Positions 1-5,902 of a stretch of DNA of 10,077 bases are shown one piece after another; position 1 is the first letter of the stretch, and every line of letters begins with the position of its first letter. The translations under genes and the position numbers were made by a program. Source of the stretch: Bacteroidota bacterium (GTDB lineage: Bacteria; Bacteroidota; Bacteroidia; Chitinophagales; LD1); contig JAEYZB010000149.1 of NCBI GenBank assembly GCA_023428205.1, positions 1 through 10,077 of the forward strand, in the 5' to 3' direction. The notes beneath the pieces were generated by a model, which searched no databases, was not told the DNA's origin, and was given only the letters and a program-made list of their open reading frames with translations.

Positions 1-10
1 AATAAGGACT

Positions 11-178
11 ATGGGCTTTTTTGATGAACAAAGAGAATTTATGAACAACCAACACTTGTTCAATATTGAAGAGTTGCTGAAAATAATCGCCAACCAACAA
101 CAGCAAATAATAGAAATCCTGAAAGAAAACCGAAAACTAAAAGAGAACCCTGTATCAGGTACCAAAAAGAAAAAATAA
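11..178 (+). CDS. Small hypothetical protein (55 aa)
   Basis: Short reading frame starting ATGGGC, with an AAGGA purine run only 2 bases before the start, and ending TAA. The product has no signal peptide or membrane segment. Residues 18-46 are a strongly helical stretch rich in Q, E, I, K and L, with a run of four Gln (29-32), which suggests a short coiled coil. The end is basic (four Lys). No family is recognised. The frame has no stop between its ATG and the window edge, so this could also be the C-terminal end of a longer gene starting outside the window. A hairpin with a T-run 4 bases after the stop supports a real gene end. Codon use looks coding (varied third positions), but length limits certainty. 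Confidence 0.45.
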   Translation: MGFFDEQREFMNNQHLFNIEELLKIIANQQQQIIEILKENRKLKENPVSGTKKKK

Positions 179-181
179 ACA

Positions 182-204
182 AGCACGTAATTTGTGCTGT
201 TTTT
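182..204 (+). terminator. Possible rho-independent terminator after the 55-aa gene
   Basis: AGCAC (182-186) pairs with GTGCT (194-198) around a 7-base loop, followed by G and five T. The 5-bp stem is short, so this is a weak terminator at best, but it lies immediately behind a stop codon. Confidence 0.35.
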
Positions 205-221
205 ATCCCATTTTGAAGTAT

Positions 222-241
222 TTAAAAGCTACTTCTTTTAA
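222..241. repeat. Short A+T-rich inverted repeat before a start codon
   Basis: TTAAAAG (222-228) and CTTTTAA (235-241) form a 7-bp inverted repeat with a 6-base loop, ending 3 bases before the ATG at 245. It could fold over the translation start of the 106-aa gene or be a protein site. With only one G-C pair it may also be chance. Confidence 0.25.
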
Positions 242-244
242 TTT

Positions 245-565
245 ATGAATAGTAAAAATACAAATACAAAATTTTCATTTGGCTGCTTAGCTTTTGTTGT
301 CCTTATTTGGATTATAGCATATCTGTATGGGCAAAACAAAAAACGGCAAGAAAGACAAGCAGAGAAAGAAATAGAACATCAACGACAAAGAAGAAATACA
401 ACTTATGAAATTTTACTTCCAAAAGATACTGTTCAATACAGAAAAACAAAACATCTAACTCCAAAACAAAAAAGAGAACTTGAAGAAGAAGCCCAATACG
501 AATGGGACGTTAGAGAAGAAGCTGAAGGACAAATGGACGAGCGCGGAATTGACGAACCTTATTAG
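245..565 (+). CDS. Hypothetical single-pass membrane protein (106 aa)
   Basis: Product not recognised. Residues about 10-29 form one hydrophobic helix (aromatic and Ile/Val rich, ending YLYG), preceded by a short polar N-terminus with three Lys. The rest is a highly charged, probably cytoplasmic tail: residues 31-50 are Lys/Arg/Gln/Glu rich, and residues 72-92 alternate Lys and Glu like a coiled coil. There is no lipobox and no signal-peptidase site, so the helix looks like a membrane anchor. No clear Shine-Dalgarno sequence precedes the ATG; an inverted repeat ends 3 bases upstream. The last base of its TAG stop is the first base of the 18-bp palindrome that contains parS. A role in chromosome segregation or membrane attachment is only a guess from that position. 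Confidence 0.6.
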   Translation: MNSKNTNTKFSFGCLAFVVLIWIIAYLYGQNKKRQERQAEKEIEHQRQRRNTTYEILLPKDTVQYRKTKHLTPKQKRELEEEAQYEWDVREEAEGQMDERGIDEPY

Positions 566-581
566 TGTTCCACGTGGAACA
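566..581. other. parS: parS site: ParB binding and centromere site
   Basis: TGTTCCACGTGGAACA is a perfect 16-bp palindrome, extended to 18 bp at 565-582. It fits the conserved chromosomal parS pattern TGTTNCACGTGNAACA bound by the helix-turn-helix domain of ParB. The symmetric CC/GG form is the one I recall from Myxococcus. In that family of systems, ParB loads at parS, spreads as a CTP-dependent clamp, and recruits ParA and SMC to origin-proximal DNA. The site starts right at the end of the 106-aa gene and is about 1.5 kb from the first DnaA box of the candidate oriC, the expected neighbourhood. parA and parB are not in this window. Confidence 0.87.
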
Positions 582-612
582 CCAAAATAAGTTCTGACTT
601 TCAAAATAACAA

Positions 613-639
613 TCGTCATTGCGAGGAACGAAGCAATCC
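613..639 (+). repeat. Left arm of 27-bp inverted repeat flanking the GIY-YIG gene
   Basis: The 27 bases here, containing GTCATTGCGAGGAACGAAGC, recur exactly on the opposite strand at 978-1004. The arm contains ATTGC...GCAAT, a small internal hairpin. Its G+C content is well above that of the surrounding DNA. It starts 26 bp left of the GIY-YIG stop codon and could also serve as a 3' structure for that gene. Confidence 0.9.
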
Positions 640-652
640 TTTAAATTATTAA

Positions 653-943
653 CTACAACATTTCCTCTAAATCTTTCCATTCAGGATTGATACTATTTAT
701 CAAATCAATTTTTTGTTTGCGACCTCCTCCTTTTAATCTTTTTTCTTCAGCAATGGCTTCCTCAATAGAAGAAAATGAATTGTAATAAACCAATTTATTG
801 CAGTTATATTTTGCTGTAAAACTATTCGAGTGTACTTTGTTTTTATGTTCCCAAACACGAACTCTTAAATCAAAAGTTACACCAACATACAAAACTGAAT
901 TGTTTTTATTGGTCATTATGTAAACTGCGCCACCTTTGTGCAT
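653..943 (-). CDS. GIY-YIG nuclease superfamily protein (96 aa)
   Basis: Single-domain GIY-YIG protein of the small stand-alone class related to the UvrC N-terminal domain. The two signature strands are seen as VYI (residues 7-9) and YVG (19-21) with the usual 9-residue spacing. They are followed by Arg27 in the first helix, His33, and the conserved Glu66 in the helix ending EEKRLKG, which would coordinate the metal. The C-terminus (INPEWKDL, 85-92) is typical of this group, and 96 aa is a normal full length, so the gene looks intact. Family members cut DNA, but the role of these small versions is largely unknown. The chosen start gives MHKGG just before the first motif. The gene sits between perfect inverted repeats and on the strand opposite to its left neighbour. 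Confidence 0.87.
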   Translation of the reverse strand: MHKGGAVYIMTNKNNSVLYVGVTFDLRVRVWEHKNKVHSNSFTAKYNCNKLVYYNSFSSIEEAIAEEKRLKGGGRKQKIDLINSINPEWKDLEEML

Positions 944-977
944 AGCTGTTAGTTTTAGTTTCTCATTCTTGTTTCGG

Positions 978-1004
978 GGATTGCTTCGTTCCTCGCAATG
1001 ACGA
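978..1004 (-). repeat. Right arm of 27-bp inverted repeat flanking the GIY-YIG gene
   Basis: Exact reverse complement of 613-639 over 27 bases. It lies 34 bp upstream of the GIY-YIG start codon, so it is within or next to that gene's promoter region. Confidence 0.9.
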
Positions 1005-1290
1005 ACTTAGTTTGAGCATTACATTAAATTTTCTCTATTCTTATTTTAAATTCAGAATTCCAATTCCTATATCTATAAAGAACTAATAAATCAGGAAAAA
1101 TTTCATCTTCCATAACTATTTTCATTAAAATTTAATTATTTATTTTATTAATAATCAATTACTTAAAAATAAAATTTCCAACTAAAGTAGCATTTCTAAA
1201 AATTACCGTTTTATTTTTCAATATTCCATTTTTTGTAACATTCAGTACGAATTTTTAAATGACTAATTTTGTATTCACTTTACGAACTTT
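1005..1290. other. A+T-rich region without a convincing gene
   Basis: Very A+T-rich DNA, especially 1130-1175. On the minus strand two short open stretches look faintly protein-like: 1159-1254 (31 codons between stops, no start codon) and 1024-1125 (33 aa from ATG, beginning MKIVMEDEIF and ending at TAA). They are in different frames and could be remnants of one decayed gene, or chance open frames. No DnaA box, strong hairpin or RNA gene was seen here. The end of psd has no clear terminator in this stretch. Confidence 0.4.
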
Positions 1291-1932
1291 CTACTTTTTT
1301 CTTTCTGCTAAAATAGTTTCTCCATCAATTACCGTTTCTCCAACTTTTACATTTGGCAAATATCCGTTTGGAACAACTACCGTAATTTGTGAACCCAATT
1401 TTATCAAACCAATCAACTCACCTGTTTTCTTTTCTTGATTCGGTTCTACAAAATCTACAATTCGTCTTGCCAAAAATCCGGCAATCTGTACTACTTTGAA
1501 TTTTTCATTTTGATAATTCTCCAACAAAATTTCATTGTGTTCATTTTCAAAACGAATTCCCAAATCATTACTCATCACAATGGCATTACTAAAATTGCCT
1601 GGAGTATGTTTGTGCGCGAGAATTTTTCCATCCACCGGCATACGCTGATAATGCACATGAATTGGAGTCATTTGAATCGAAATAATATAACCCGCAGTAT
1701 CCACATCTTTTGTCCACAAGTGTATAACTCCAAATTTTTCTTTCGTCACATTTATCCATTCTTGGTTGAATTTCGTGATGGAAACAATCTCACCATTTGC
1801 CGGAGAAATAAACGCGTTTTCTACTTTCGGAATAGTTCGTTCCGGAGTACGTAAAAACCAAAAACGGTAAAATCCTGCAAATAAAATTGCCAGTAAAACG
1901 AGTGTAAATCCTAATCTTTTCAAGTGTTTCAT
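1291..1932 (-). CDS. psd: Phosphatidylserine decarboxylase, archaeal-type (213 aa)
   Basis: Makes phosphatidylethanolamine from phosphatidylserine at the inner membrane. The short archaeal-type form is recognisable: a hydrophobic N-terminal helix (residues 9-26), FLRTPERTIP (26-35), the SPANGEI strand (43-49), the IHVHYQRMPVDG block with the triad His (91-102), QIAGFLARRIV (149-159), and the self-cleavage site LGS (179-181). There Gly180-Ser181 is cut and Ser181 becomes the pyruvoyl group. The usual Asp of the SPADG motif is Asn46 here, which is odd because that Asp helps drive self-cleavage. Start: an ATG at 2064 is possible, but it would add 44 residues encoded by a 90% A+T tract. The ATG at 1932 gives the usual length and has a perfect TACCTTTG element 19 bases upstream, inside that extension. 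It is transcribed away from oriC. Confidence 0.9.
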   Translation of the reverse strand: MKHLKRLGFTLVLLAILFAGFYRFWFLRTPERTIPKVENAFISPANGEIVSITKFNQEWINVTKEKFGVIHLWTKDVDTAGYIISIQMTPIHVHYQRMPVDGKILAHKHTPGNFSNAIVMSNDLGIRFENEHNEILLENYQNEKFKVVQIAGFLARRIVDFVEPNQEKKTGELIGLIKLGSQITVVVPNGYLPNVKVGETVIDGETILAERKK

Positions 1933-1951
1933 TTCTTTATTTTTTGTTTCA

Positions 1952-1959
1952 CAAAGGTA
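1952..1959 (-). promoter_or_regulatory. -7 promoter element of psd
   Basis: Read on the minus strand this is TACCTTTG, an exact match to the Bacteroidota -7 consensus TAnnTTTG, 19 bases before the ATG at 1932. No good TTTG-type -33 element was found at 19-21 bases further upstream. It decides between the two possible psd starts. Confidence 0.5.
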
Positions 1960-2010
1960 TTCCCCTTTCAAAAACTTTGTAGAAAAACGTCTTTTAAATT
2001 CTTCCACACA

Positions 2011-2060
2011 GTAATATATAATAAATAAGATTTTATATAAAAGAAAGTATAATACTATTA
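2011..2060. other. Candidate DNA unwinding element of oriC
   Basis: Only 5 of these 50 bases are G or C. The tract is rich in TATA and TAATA steps and ends 5 bp before the first DnaA box (2065-2073). It lies at one edge of the box cluster, the usual position for an unwinding element. Codons read through it in the long psd frame are a run of Ile, Leu, Tyr and Phe, an A+T artefact. Confidence 0.65.
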
Positions 2061-2064
2061 GCAC

Positions 2065-2376
2065 AGTGGATAAGCGAGTAACTATTTTTTTCAGTTGTTG
2101 TTTTTGTGGTTATACATGTTTTATACACAATAATTCACATTTATCTACAGCTTATACAACTCATTTTTCTTACAAATTCTGTACTTATTCACAACTTGTT
2201 TATTTTCTACTAACATACACTTGATAATAAACTCTTATTCACACTGATTGTGTACAGTTGTGAATAGTGGACTACTTTCTAACAGTCACTTTTTTGAAAA
2301 ACGGCTCTGTGTTTTTAGTTGCATTTTCAAAAATATTTTTTCGGGAAATATCCACAGTATTACAACATTATTCACA
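2065..2376. other. DnaA-box cluster
   Basis: Exact TTATNCACA boxes on the plus strand are at 2121-2129 (TTATACACA), 2185-2193, 2235-2243 and 2368-2376 (all three TTATTCACA). Boxes with one mismatch are TTATCCACT at 2065-2073 (minus), TAATTCACA at 2131-2139, TTATCTACA at 2141-2149, CTATTCACA at 2259-2267 (minus) and ATATCCACA at 2348-2356. Weaker ones are at 2105-2113 (minus), 2152-2160 and 2249-2257 (minus). The boxes at 2235 and 2259 face each other across 15 bp. Spacing is irregular and both strands are used, unlike plasmid iterons. The last box lies 6 bp beyond the nadD stop. Confidence 0.85.
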
Positions 2377-2382
2377 CAGTGT

Positions 2383-2952
2383 TTATTTGTACAAGTTATA
2401 GCTATCAATGTACTGCCAAACTTTTTCAGGGACATAATACTGAATAGAGCGTCCTGATTTAATCTCATTACGGATATAAGTAGAAGAAATTTCCAGTAAT
2501 GGAAAATCTAAATAATGAATGTTTTTTTGGGTAGGTAACGGATTGTTTTTTTCATTGCGGTTATAAACGTAAAAATCATAATCGCGCAGTAAAATTTCGG
2601 AGTTTTTCCATTTAGAAAGTGAAGCTAAATTATCTCCGCCAATAATTAAACTGAATGTATGTTGCGGAAATTTTTGCTTTAGATGAGTGAGTGTATCAAT
2701 TGTATAAGATGGTTTCGGTAAATTCAATTCAATATCACTCGCCCGAAATTTTGGATTATTATCTATGGCTAAATTTACCAAATGTAAACGGTCGTGAACG
2801 GATAATAATGATTGGCTTTTTTTAAATGGATTTTGCGGAGAAACAACAAACCAAATTTCCTGTAACTTCGAGTGTTGTTGAATGGTATTCGCAATAATCA
2901 AATGTCCATTGTGAATGGGATTGAAGGAACCAAAAAACAAACCGATTTGCAT
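2383..2952 (-). CDS. nadD: Nicotinate-nucleotide adenylyltransferase (189 aa)
   Basis: Adenylates nicotinate mononucleotide to deamido-NAD in NAD synthesis. It is a nucleotidyltransferase Rossmann-fold protein. The nucleotide-binding signature GSFNPIHNGH (residues 8-17) carries both His of the HxGH motif. IIGGDNLASLSKW (103-115) is the family's substrate-binding block, and ISSTYIR (155-161) is the second phosphate-binding motif. Length is normal for NadD. The start ATG follows a probable -7 element by only 4 bases, so the message may be almost leaderless. It is the last gene of the leftward guaA series, 58 bp behind the preceding gene. Its stop codon lies only 6 bp from a perfect DnaA box, with no terminator between. 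Confidence 0.95.
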   Translation of the reverse strand: MQIGLFFGSFNPIHNGHLIIANTIQQHSKLQEIWFVVSPQNPFKKSQSLLSVHDRLHLVNLAIDNNPKFRASDIELNLPKPSYTIDTLTHLKQKFPQHTFSLIIGGDNLASLSKWKNSEILLRDYDFYVYNRNEKNNPLPTQKNIHYLDFPLLEISSTYIRNEIKSGRSIQYYVPEKVWQYIDSYNLYK

Positions 2953-2956
2953 CTTG

Positions 2957-2964
2957 TGAAACTA
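2957..2964 (-). promoter_or_regulatory. Possible -7 promoter element of nadD
   Basis: On the minus strand it reads TAGTTTCA, close to TAnnTTTG, exactly 4 bases before the nadD ATG. The same TA-N2-TTTC-N5-ATG layout occurs at guaA and dtd. No clear -33 element was found. Confidence 0.35.
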
Positions 2965-3010
2965 TAAAATGTCAGCGAATAGTTGAAATGGCAGAAAAAA
3001 ACGAGCAAGA

Positions 3011-4252
3011 TTATTCTACCAACTGAAATTGGTAGTCATTAATTTTGAATTGATGAACGGCTTTATTGCCATAATATAAAAAGATAGTGTCGTTTTTTGT
3101 ACGGGTATAAATTTTTCCGAAGTTGAAATTATAACCAATGCCTTTGTAGGGATTATTGACAGCTCGCTCTGCAAACTTTAAACCATTTAATTGCAGAGAA
3201 AGAAAAAGGTATTCACAAATATCATACCCTAAATAGGATGCGCGAGTAGGGTTATGTTTATAGGTGTTTTTATAATCCAAATCAAAGGTTTGTTGTTGTT
3301 CACTTGACGTATCAACACTGAAAATATCGGTAAAATGAAGAGTAGCATTATTCATATAATCTACGCGTAAGAAATCATTATCAATCCATGTAGGCATACC
3401 AAAAACAGTAGCCTTTTCGCGACTCAGCAAACGCAATGCCTGTTCAATAGGTGCGGCATCATAGCTGCAATAAACAACGACAGTATTTGCATCGGCATGT
3501 GTTGCTAAATCTTTGTAAGAATCAGAGACTGTTGTGTCATTGCGATTGATGAATAGGTGTTTAATTTTGTTGGTCGCCTTCGAGTTGTAATTGGTCAATA
3601 GAAAGTCCATATAATAAGCAGGCGTAAGTTCACGCTCTTTATTGGAACAATAGACAATAATTTTACGGTCAGCAAAAGAATCGACAATGGTTTTAAACAT
3701 TCTATCGATGTGTTCTTCAATAGCCGGTTCTATTTTTAATAAATAAGGATTCGTGTTTCCCAGATTCTTATTTATTACGAAGGGTTGAAGATTGATAATT
3801 CTGTTTTTTTTGCAGTAATCTGAAATGGTTTTTGCGCCCGTAACAGTGCTTGGGCCAACAATCACATTACTTAGAGAAAGGCGCTCATCGTTTAAAACAT
3901 TTGCCAATAACGTGTCGTTGTAACCTACGTCAAATACTTGTACTTTCACCTCAAAAGAGGGCGGAGCCAACTTTATGGCACTTTGAAATCCCTCATAAAA
4001 ATCTAACGCCTCAACAGCAGAGTTTTTGAGTTGAACAGCCTTGGCGTTATTGGCATCAGTACTATTGAAAAAATCATTCAGCTTTGAATTTGTTCTTGCT
4101 TCGTCAAATGGAAGCAACAGCGAAATAGTATATGATGCTGAAGGTGCCGTTTCCTGAGAATTAGTAAACAGCGCGGATTGATTGATAGTTTGAGAAAGCG
4201 CTGATTCCACGAAAAAGAAACTCGTACACAAAAACAAAATGGATTTCATCAT
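3011..4252 (-). CDS. Secreted periplasmic-binding-protein fold type I protein (413 aa)
   Basis: Resembles the substrate-binding-like proteins (type I periplasmic-binding fold) that Bacteroidota often carry next to guaA, many of which also have LysM domains. Residues 1-20 are a signal peptide with cleavage expected after ALS; there is no lipobox. Fold landmarks are the first strand YTISLLLPFD (41-50), ALDFYEGFQSAIKL (about 83-96), VIVGPSTVTGAKTISDYC (about 129-146) followed by IINLQPFV, and a hinge-type C-terminal part containing SYLGYDICEYLF. No LysM repeat is present, so this is a short form. Ligand and role are unknown; no permease or ATPase genes are nearby, so import is doubtful. Start: the first two codons are both ATG, so either could be used. 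It follows guaA by 38 bp on the same strand and probably shares its message. Confidence 0.72.
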   Translation of the reverse strand: MMKSILFLCTSFFFVESALSQTINQSALFTNSQETAPSASYTISLLLPFDEARTNSKLNDFFNSTDANNAKAVQLKNSAVEALDFYEGFQSAIKLAPPSFEVKVQVFDVGYNDTLLANVLNDERLSLSNVIVGPSTVTGAKTISDYCKKNRIINLQPFVINKNLGNTNPYLLKIEPAIEEHIDRMFKTIVDSFADRKIIVYCSNKERELTPAYYMDFLLTNYNSKATNKIKHLFINRNDTTVSDSYKDLATHADANTVVVYCSYDAAPIEQALRLLSREKATVFGMPTWIDNDFLRVDYMNNATLHFTDIFSVDTSSEQQQTFDLDYKNTYKHNPTRASYLGYDICEYLFLSLQLNGLKFAERAVNNPYKGIGYNFNFGKIYTRTKNDTIFLYYGNKAVHQFKINDYQFQLVE

Positions 4253-4290
4253 TTATCGTTAGTTACAAAATACACAACAAAAAATATTTC

Positions 4291-5832
4291 TTATTCCCAC
4301 TCAATGGTTGCGGGAGGCTTGGAACTGATGTCGTACACTACGCGATTGATTCCGCGAACCGAGTTGATAATGTCGTTTGAAATTTTTGCGAGCAAATCAT
4401 AAGGTAAATGTACCCAATCGGCCGTCATTCCGTCAGTAGAAGTAACTGCGCGCAAAGCTGCAACATTTTCATAAGTGCGCTCATCGCCCATTACGCCAAC
4501 CGAATTTACGGAAGTCAAAATTGTCCCCGCTTGCCATGTTTTATCATACCAACCGCTGGCTTTTAAATGACGAATATAAATCGCGTCCGCTTCTTGTAAC
4601 GTCTTTACTCGCTCGGGAGTAATTTCGCCTAAAATGCGCACCGCCAATCCCGGACCCGGGAAAGGGTGGCGATTTAAAATGTCCGGATGAAGCCCGAGTT
4701 CCTTGCCCGCTTTGCGCACTTCATCTTTAAATAAAAAACGTAACGGTTCAATAATTTTCAATTTTAATCGCTCCGGCAAACCACCAACGTTGTGATGCGA
4801 TTTGATAGTAGCCGAAGGTCCTTTTACGGAAATGGACTCAATCACATCGGGATAAATAGTGCCTTGCGCGAGCCATTTTACATTTGGCAATTTGTTCGCT
4901 TCTTTTTCAAAAACTTCAATGAAAACGCGACCAATAATTTTGCGTTTTTTCTCCGGATCAGAAACGCCATTCAGTTCCGATAAAAACAAGTCGCCTGCGC
5001 GAACACCAATCACATTTAATCCAAGATGTTCATACGCATCAAGGACTTCATCAAATTCGTTTTTACGCAGTAAGCCGTTATCTACGAAAACGCAAACGAG
5101 TTTTTTTCCAATCGCTTTGTGCAAAAGCAAAGCAGCAACGGAAGAGTCCACTCCACCGGAAAGCCCCAGCAGCACTTCGTCTTCGCCTACTTGTTTTTTG
5201 ATGTTTTCGATGGTTTCCGAAACAAAAGAGCCAGCAGTCCACGAATGCGAAAGTCCACAAACATCAAACAAAAAGTTGTTCAAAATTTTGTGTCCTTCTA
5301 CCGAGTGATAGACTTCCGGATGATATTGAATGGCGTGAACCGGATTGGCGAATGCCTTTTCTACGCTCGCAAATGAAGCCACGGGAATAGAGTCCGAAGC
5401 CGCAGTAATGCTGAACTTTTCGCCAACAGAGCGAATCGTATCTCCGTGACTCATCCAAATTTGCGAATGATTCGGAATGTTTTTATAAAGCGAAGTTTCC
5501 GCATTTATAATATCCAAATGCGCGCGACCATATTCGCGGCTGTCGCTTTTTTCTACAGAGCCTCCAAATTTTTTCGCGAGTAACTGTGCACCATAGCAAA
5601 CGCCTAAAAGTGGCGCGTGATTTATCAACGATTCCAAATCCACGTCAGGCGCATTTTCATCGCGCACCGAAAACGGACTTCCGCTCAAAATAATCGACTT
5701 GATATCAGGCGTAAGCGCGGGAATGTTGTTGAAAGGAACAATTTCACAGTAAACTTCCGATTCGCGCACACGTCTTGCGATGAGCTGTGTAAACTGCGAA
5801 CCGAAATCAATAATCAGAACTTTTTCTTGCAT
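4291..5832 (-). CDS. guaA: GMP synthase, glutamine-hydrolysing (513 aa)
   Basis: Converts XMP to GMP using ATP and glutamine, the last step of guanine nucleotide synthesis. The N-terminal class I glutamine amidotransferase domain (about 1-190) has Cys79 in GVCYGAQLL, and His171 and Glu173 in QYHPEV. The ATP-pyrophosphatase domain follows, with the P-loop SGGVDSS (225-231). The C-terminal dimerisation domain has [13 protein letters not shown] (388-400) and the family's usual ending KPPATIEWE. Length is normal and all key residues are present. The start ATG is supported by a -7-like element 4 bases upstream. It leads the guaA, binding-fold protein, nadD series and is divergent from dtd across 70 bp. 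It is transcribed toward the proposed origin. Confidence 0.98.
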   Translation of the reverse strand: MQEKVLIIDFGSQFTQLIARRVRESEVYCEIVPFNNIPALTPDIKSIILSGSPFSVRDENAPDVDLESLINHAPLLGVCYGAQLLAKKFGGSVEKSDSREYGRAHLDIINAETSLYKNIPNHSQIWMSHGDTIRSVGEKFSITAASDSIPVASFASVEKAFANPVHAIQYHPEVYHSVEGHKILNNFLFDVCGLSHSWTAGSFVSETIENIKKQVGEDEVLLGLSGGVDSSVAALLLHKAIGKKLVCVFVDNGLLRKNEFDEVLDAYEHLGLNVIGVRAGDLFLSELNGVSDPEKKRKIIGRVFIEVFEKEANKLPNVKWLAQGTIYPDVIESISVKGPSATIKSHHNVGGLPERLKLKIIEPLRFLFKDEVRKAGKELGLHPDILNRHPFPGPGLAVRILGEITPERVKTLQEADAIYIRHLKASGWYDKTWQAGTILTSVNSVGVMGDERTYENVAALRAVTSTDGMTADWVHLPYDLLAKISNDIINSVRGINRVVYDISSKPPATIEWE

Positions 5833-5836
5833 GGCG

Positions 5837-5844
5837 CGAAAGTA
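5837..5844 (-). promoter_or_regulatory. Possible -7 promoter element of guaA
   Basis: Minus strand reads TACTTTCG, one base from TAnnTTTG, 4 bases before the guaA ATG. Transcription would begin at or next to the start codon. A convincing -33 element was not seen. Confidence 0.4.
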
Positions 5845-5890
5845 GCAAAAAATGGCAGACGAAATGGTGCGAAAAAACGAGCAGGATTAT

Positions 5891-5898
5891 TAGTTTCG
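5891..5898 (+). promoter_or_regulatory. Possible -7 promoter element of dtd
   Basis: TAGTTTCG, one base from TAnnTTTG, is 4 bases before the dtd ATG at 5903. It is the mirror of the guaA arrangement in the same 70-bp divergent spacer. Confidence 0.4.
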
Positions 5899-5902
5899 CT
5901 TC

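Larger units (their letters stand above)
613..1004. mobile_element. Possible small repeat-bounded unit: inverted repeats plus GIY-YIG gene
   Basis: A 392-bp block consists of a 27-bp repeat, one complete GIY-YIG endonuclease gene and the same 27 bp inverted, with little other sequence. Outside the arms a shorter match (TAAGTTC at 588-594, GAACTTA at 1003-1009) extends the symmetry with different spacing. No target-site duplication is visible and there is no transposase. The layout resembles repeat-associated nuclease units, but mobility is inferred, not shown. Confidence 0.35.
1933..2382. other. oriC: Candidate chromosomal replication origin (oriC)
   Basis: The 450 bp between psd and nadD has the two parts expected of a bacterial origin. 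The first is a cluster of DnaA boxes at 2065-2376. The second is an adjoining A+T-rich tract at 2011-2060 suited to duplex unwinding. It also holds the psd promoter. A 12-bp A/T palindrome, AAAAATATTTTT (2329-2340), marks a second easily melted or bent spot between boxes. The setting of housekeeping genes and a parS site 1.5 kb away supports a chromosomal rather than plasmid origin. dnaA itself is not in the window. No terminator separates nadD from the region, so nadD transcripts may enter it. Confidence 0.85.

Noticed and set aside
613..1004. Insertion sequence call for the repeat-bounded unit
   Set aside because: There is no transposase and no visible target duplication, so it is listed only as a possible repeat-associated unit.
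2040..2065. DnaA-trio motif next to the box at 2065
   Set aside because: Only isolated triplets fit the pattern in either reading; no run of three or more consecutive trios was found.
2121..2376. Repeated TTATTCACA as plasmid iterons
   Set aside because: Spacing is irregular, both strands are used, and there is no rep gene; neighbours are chromosomal housekeeping genes.
2286..2468. 60-aa minus-strand frame and 69-aa plus-strand frame across the DnaA-box region
   Set aside because: They overlap the nadD end and the box cluster, have no family resemblance, and are best explained as chance open frames in A+T-rich DNA.
4792..5376. Several open frames opposite or shifted within guaA
   Set aside because: They are antisense or frame-shifted shadows of a fully intact GMP synthase.
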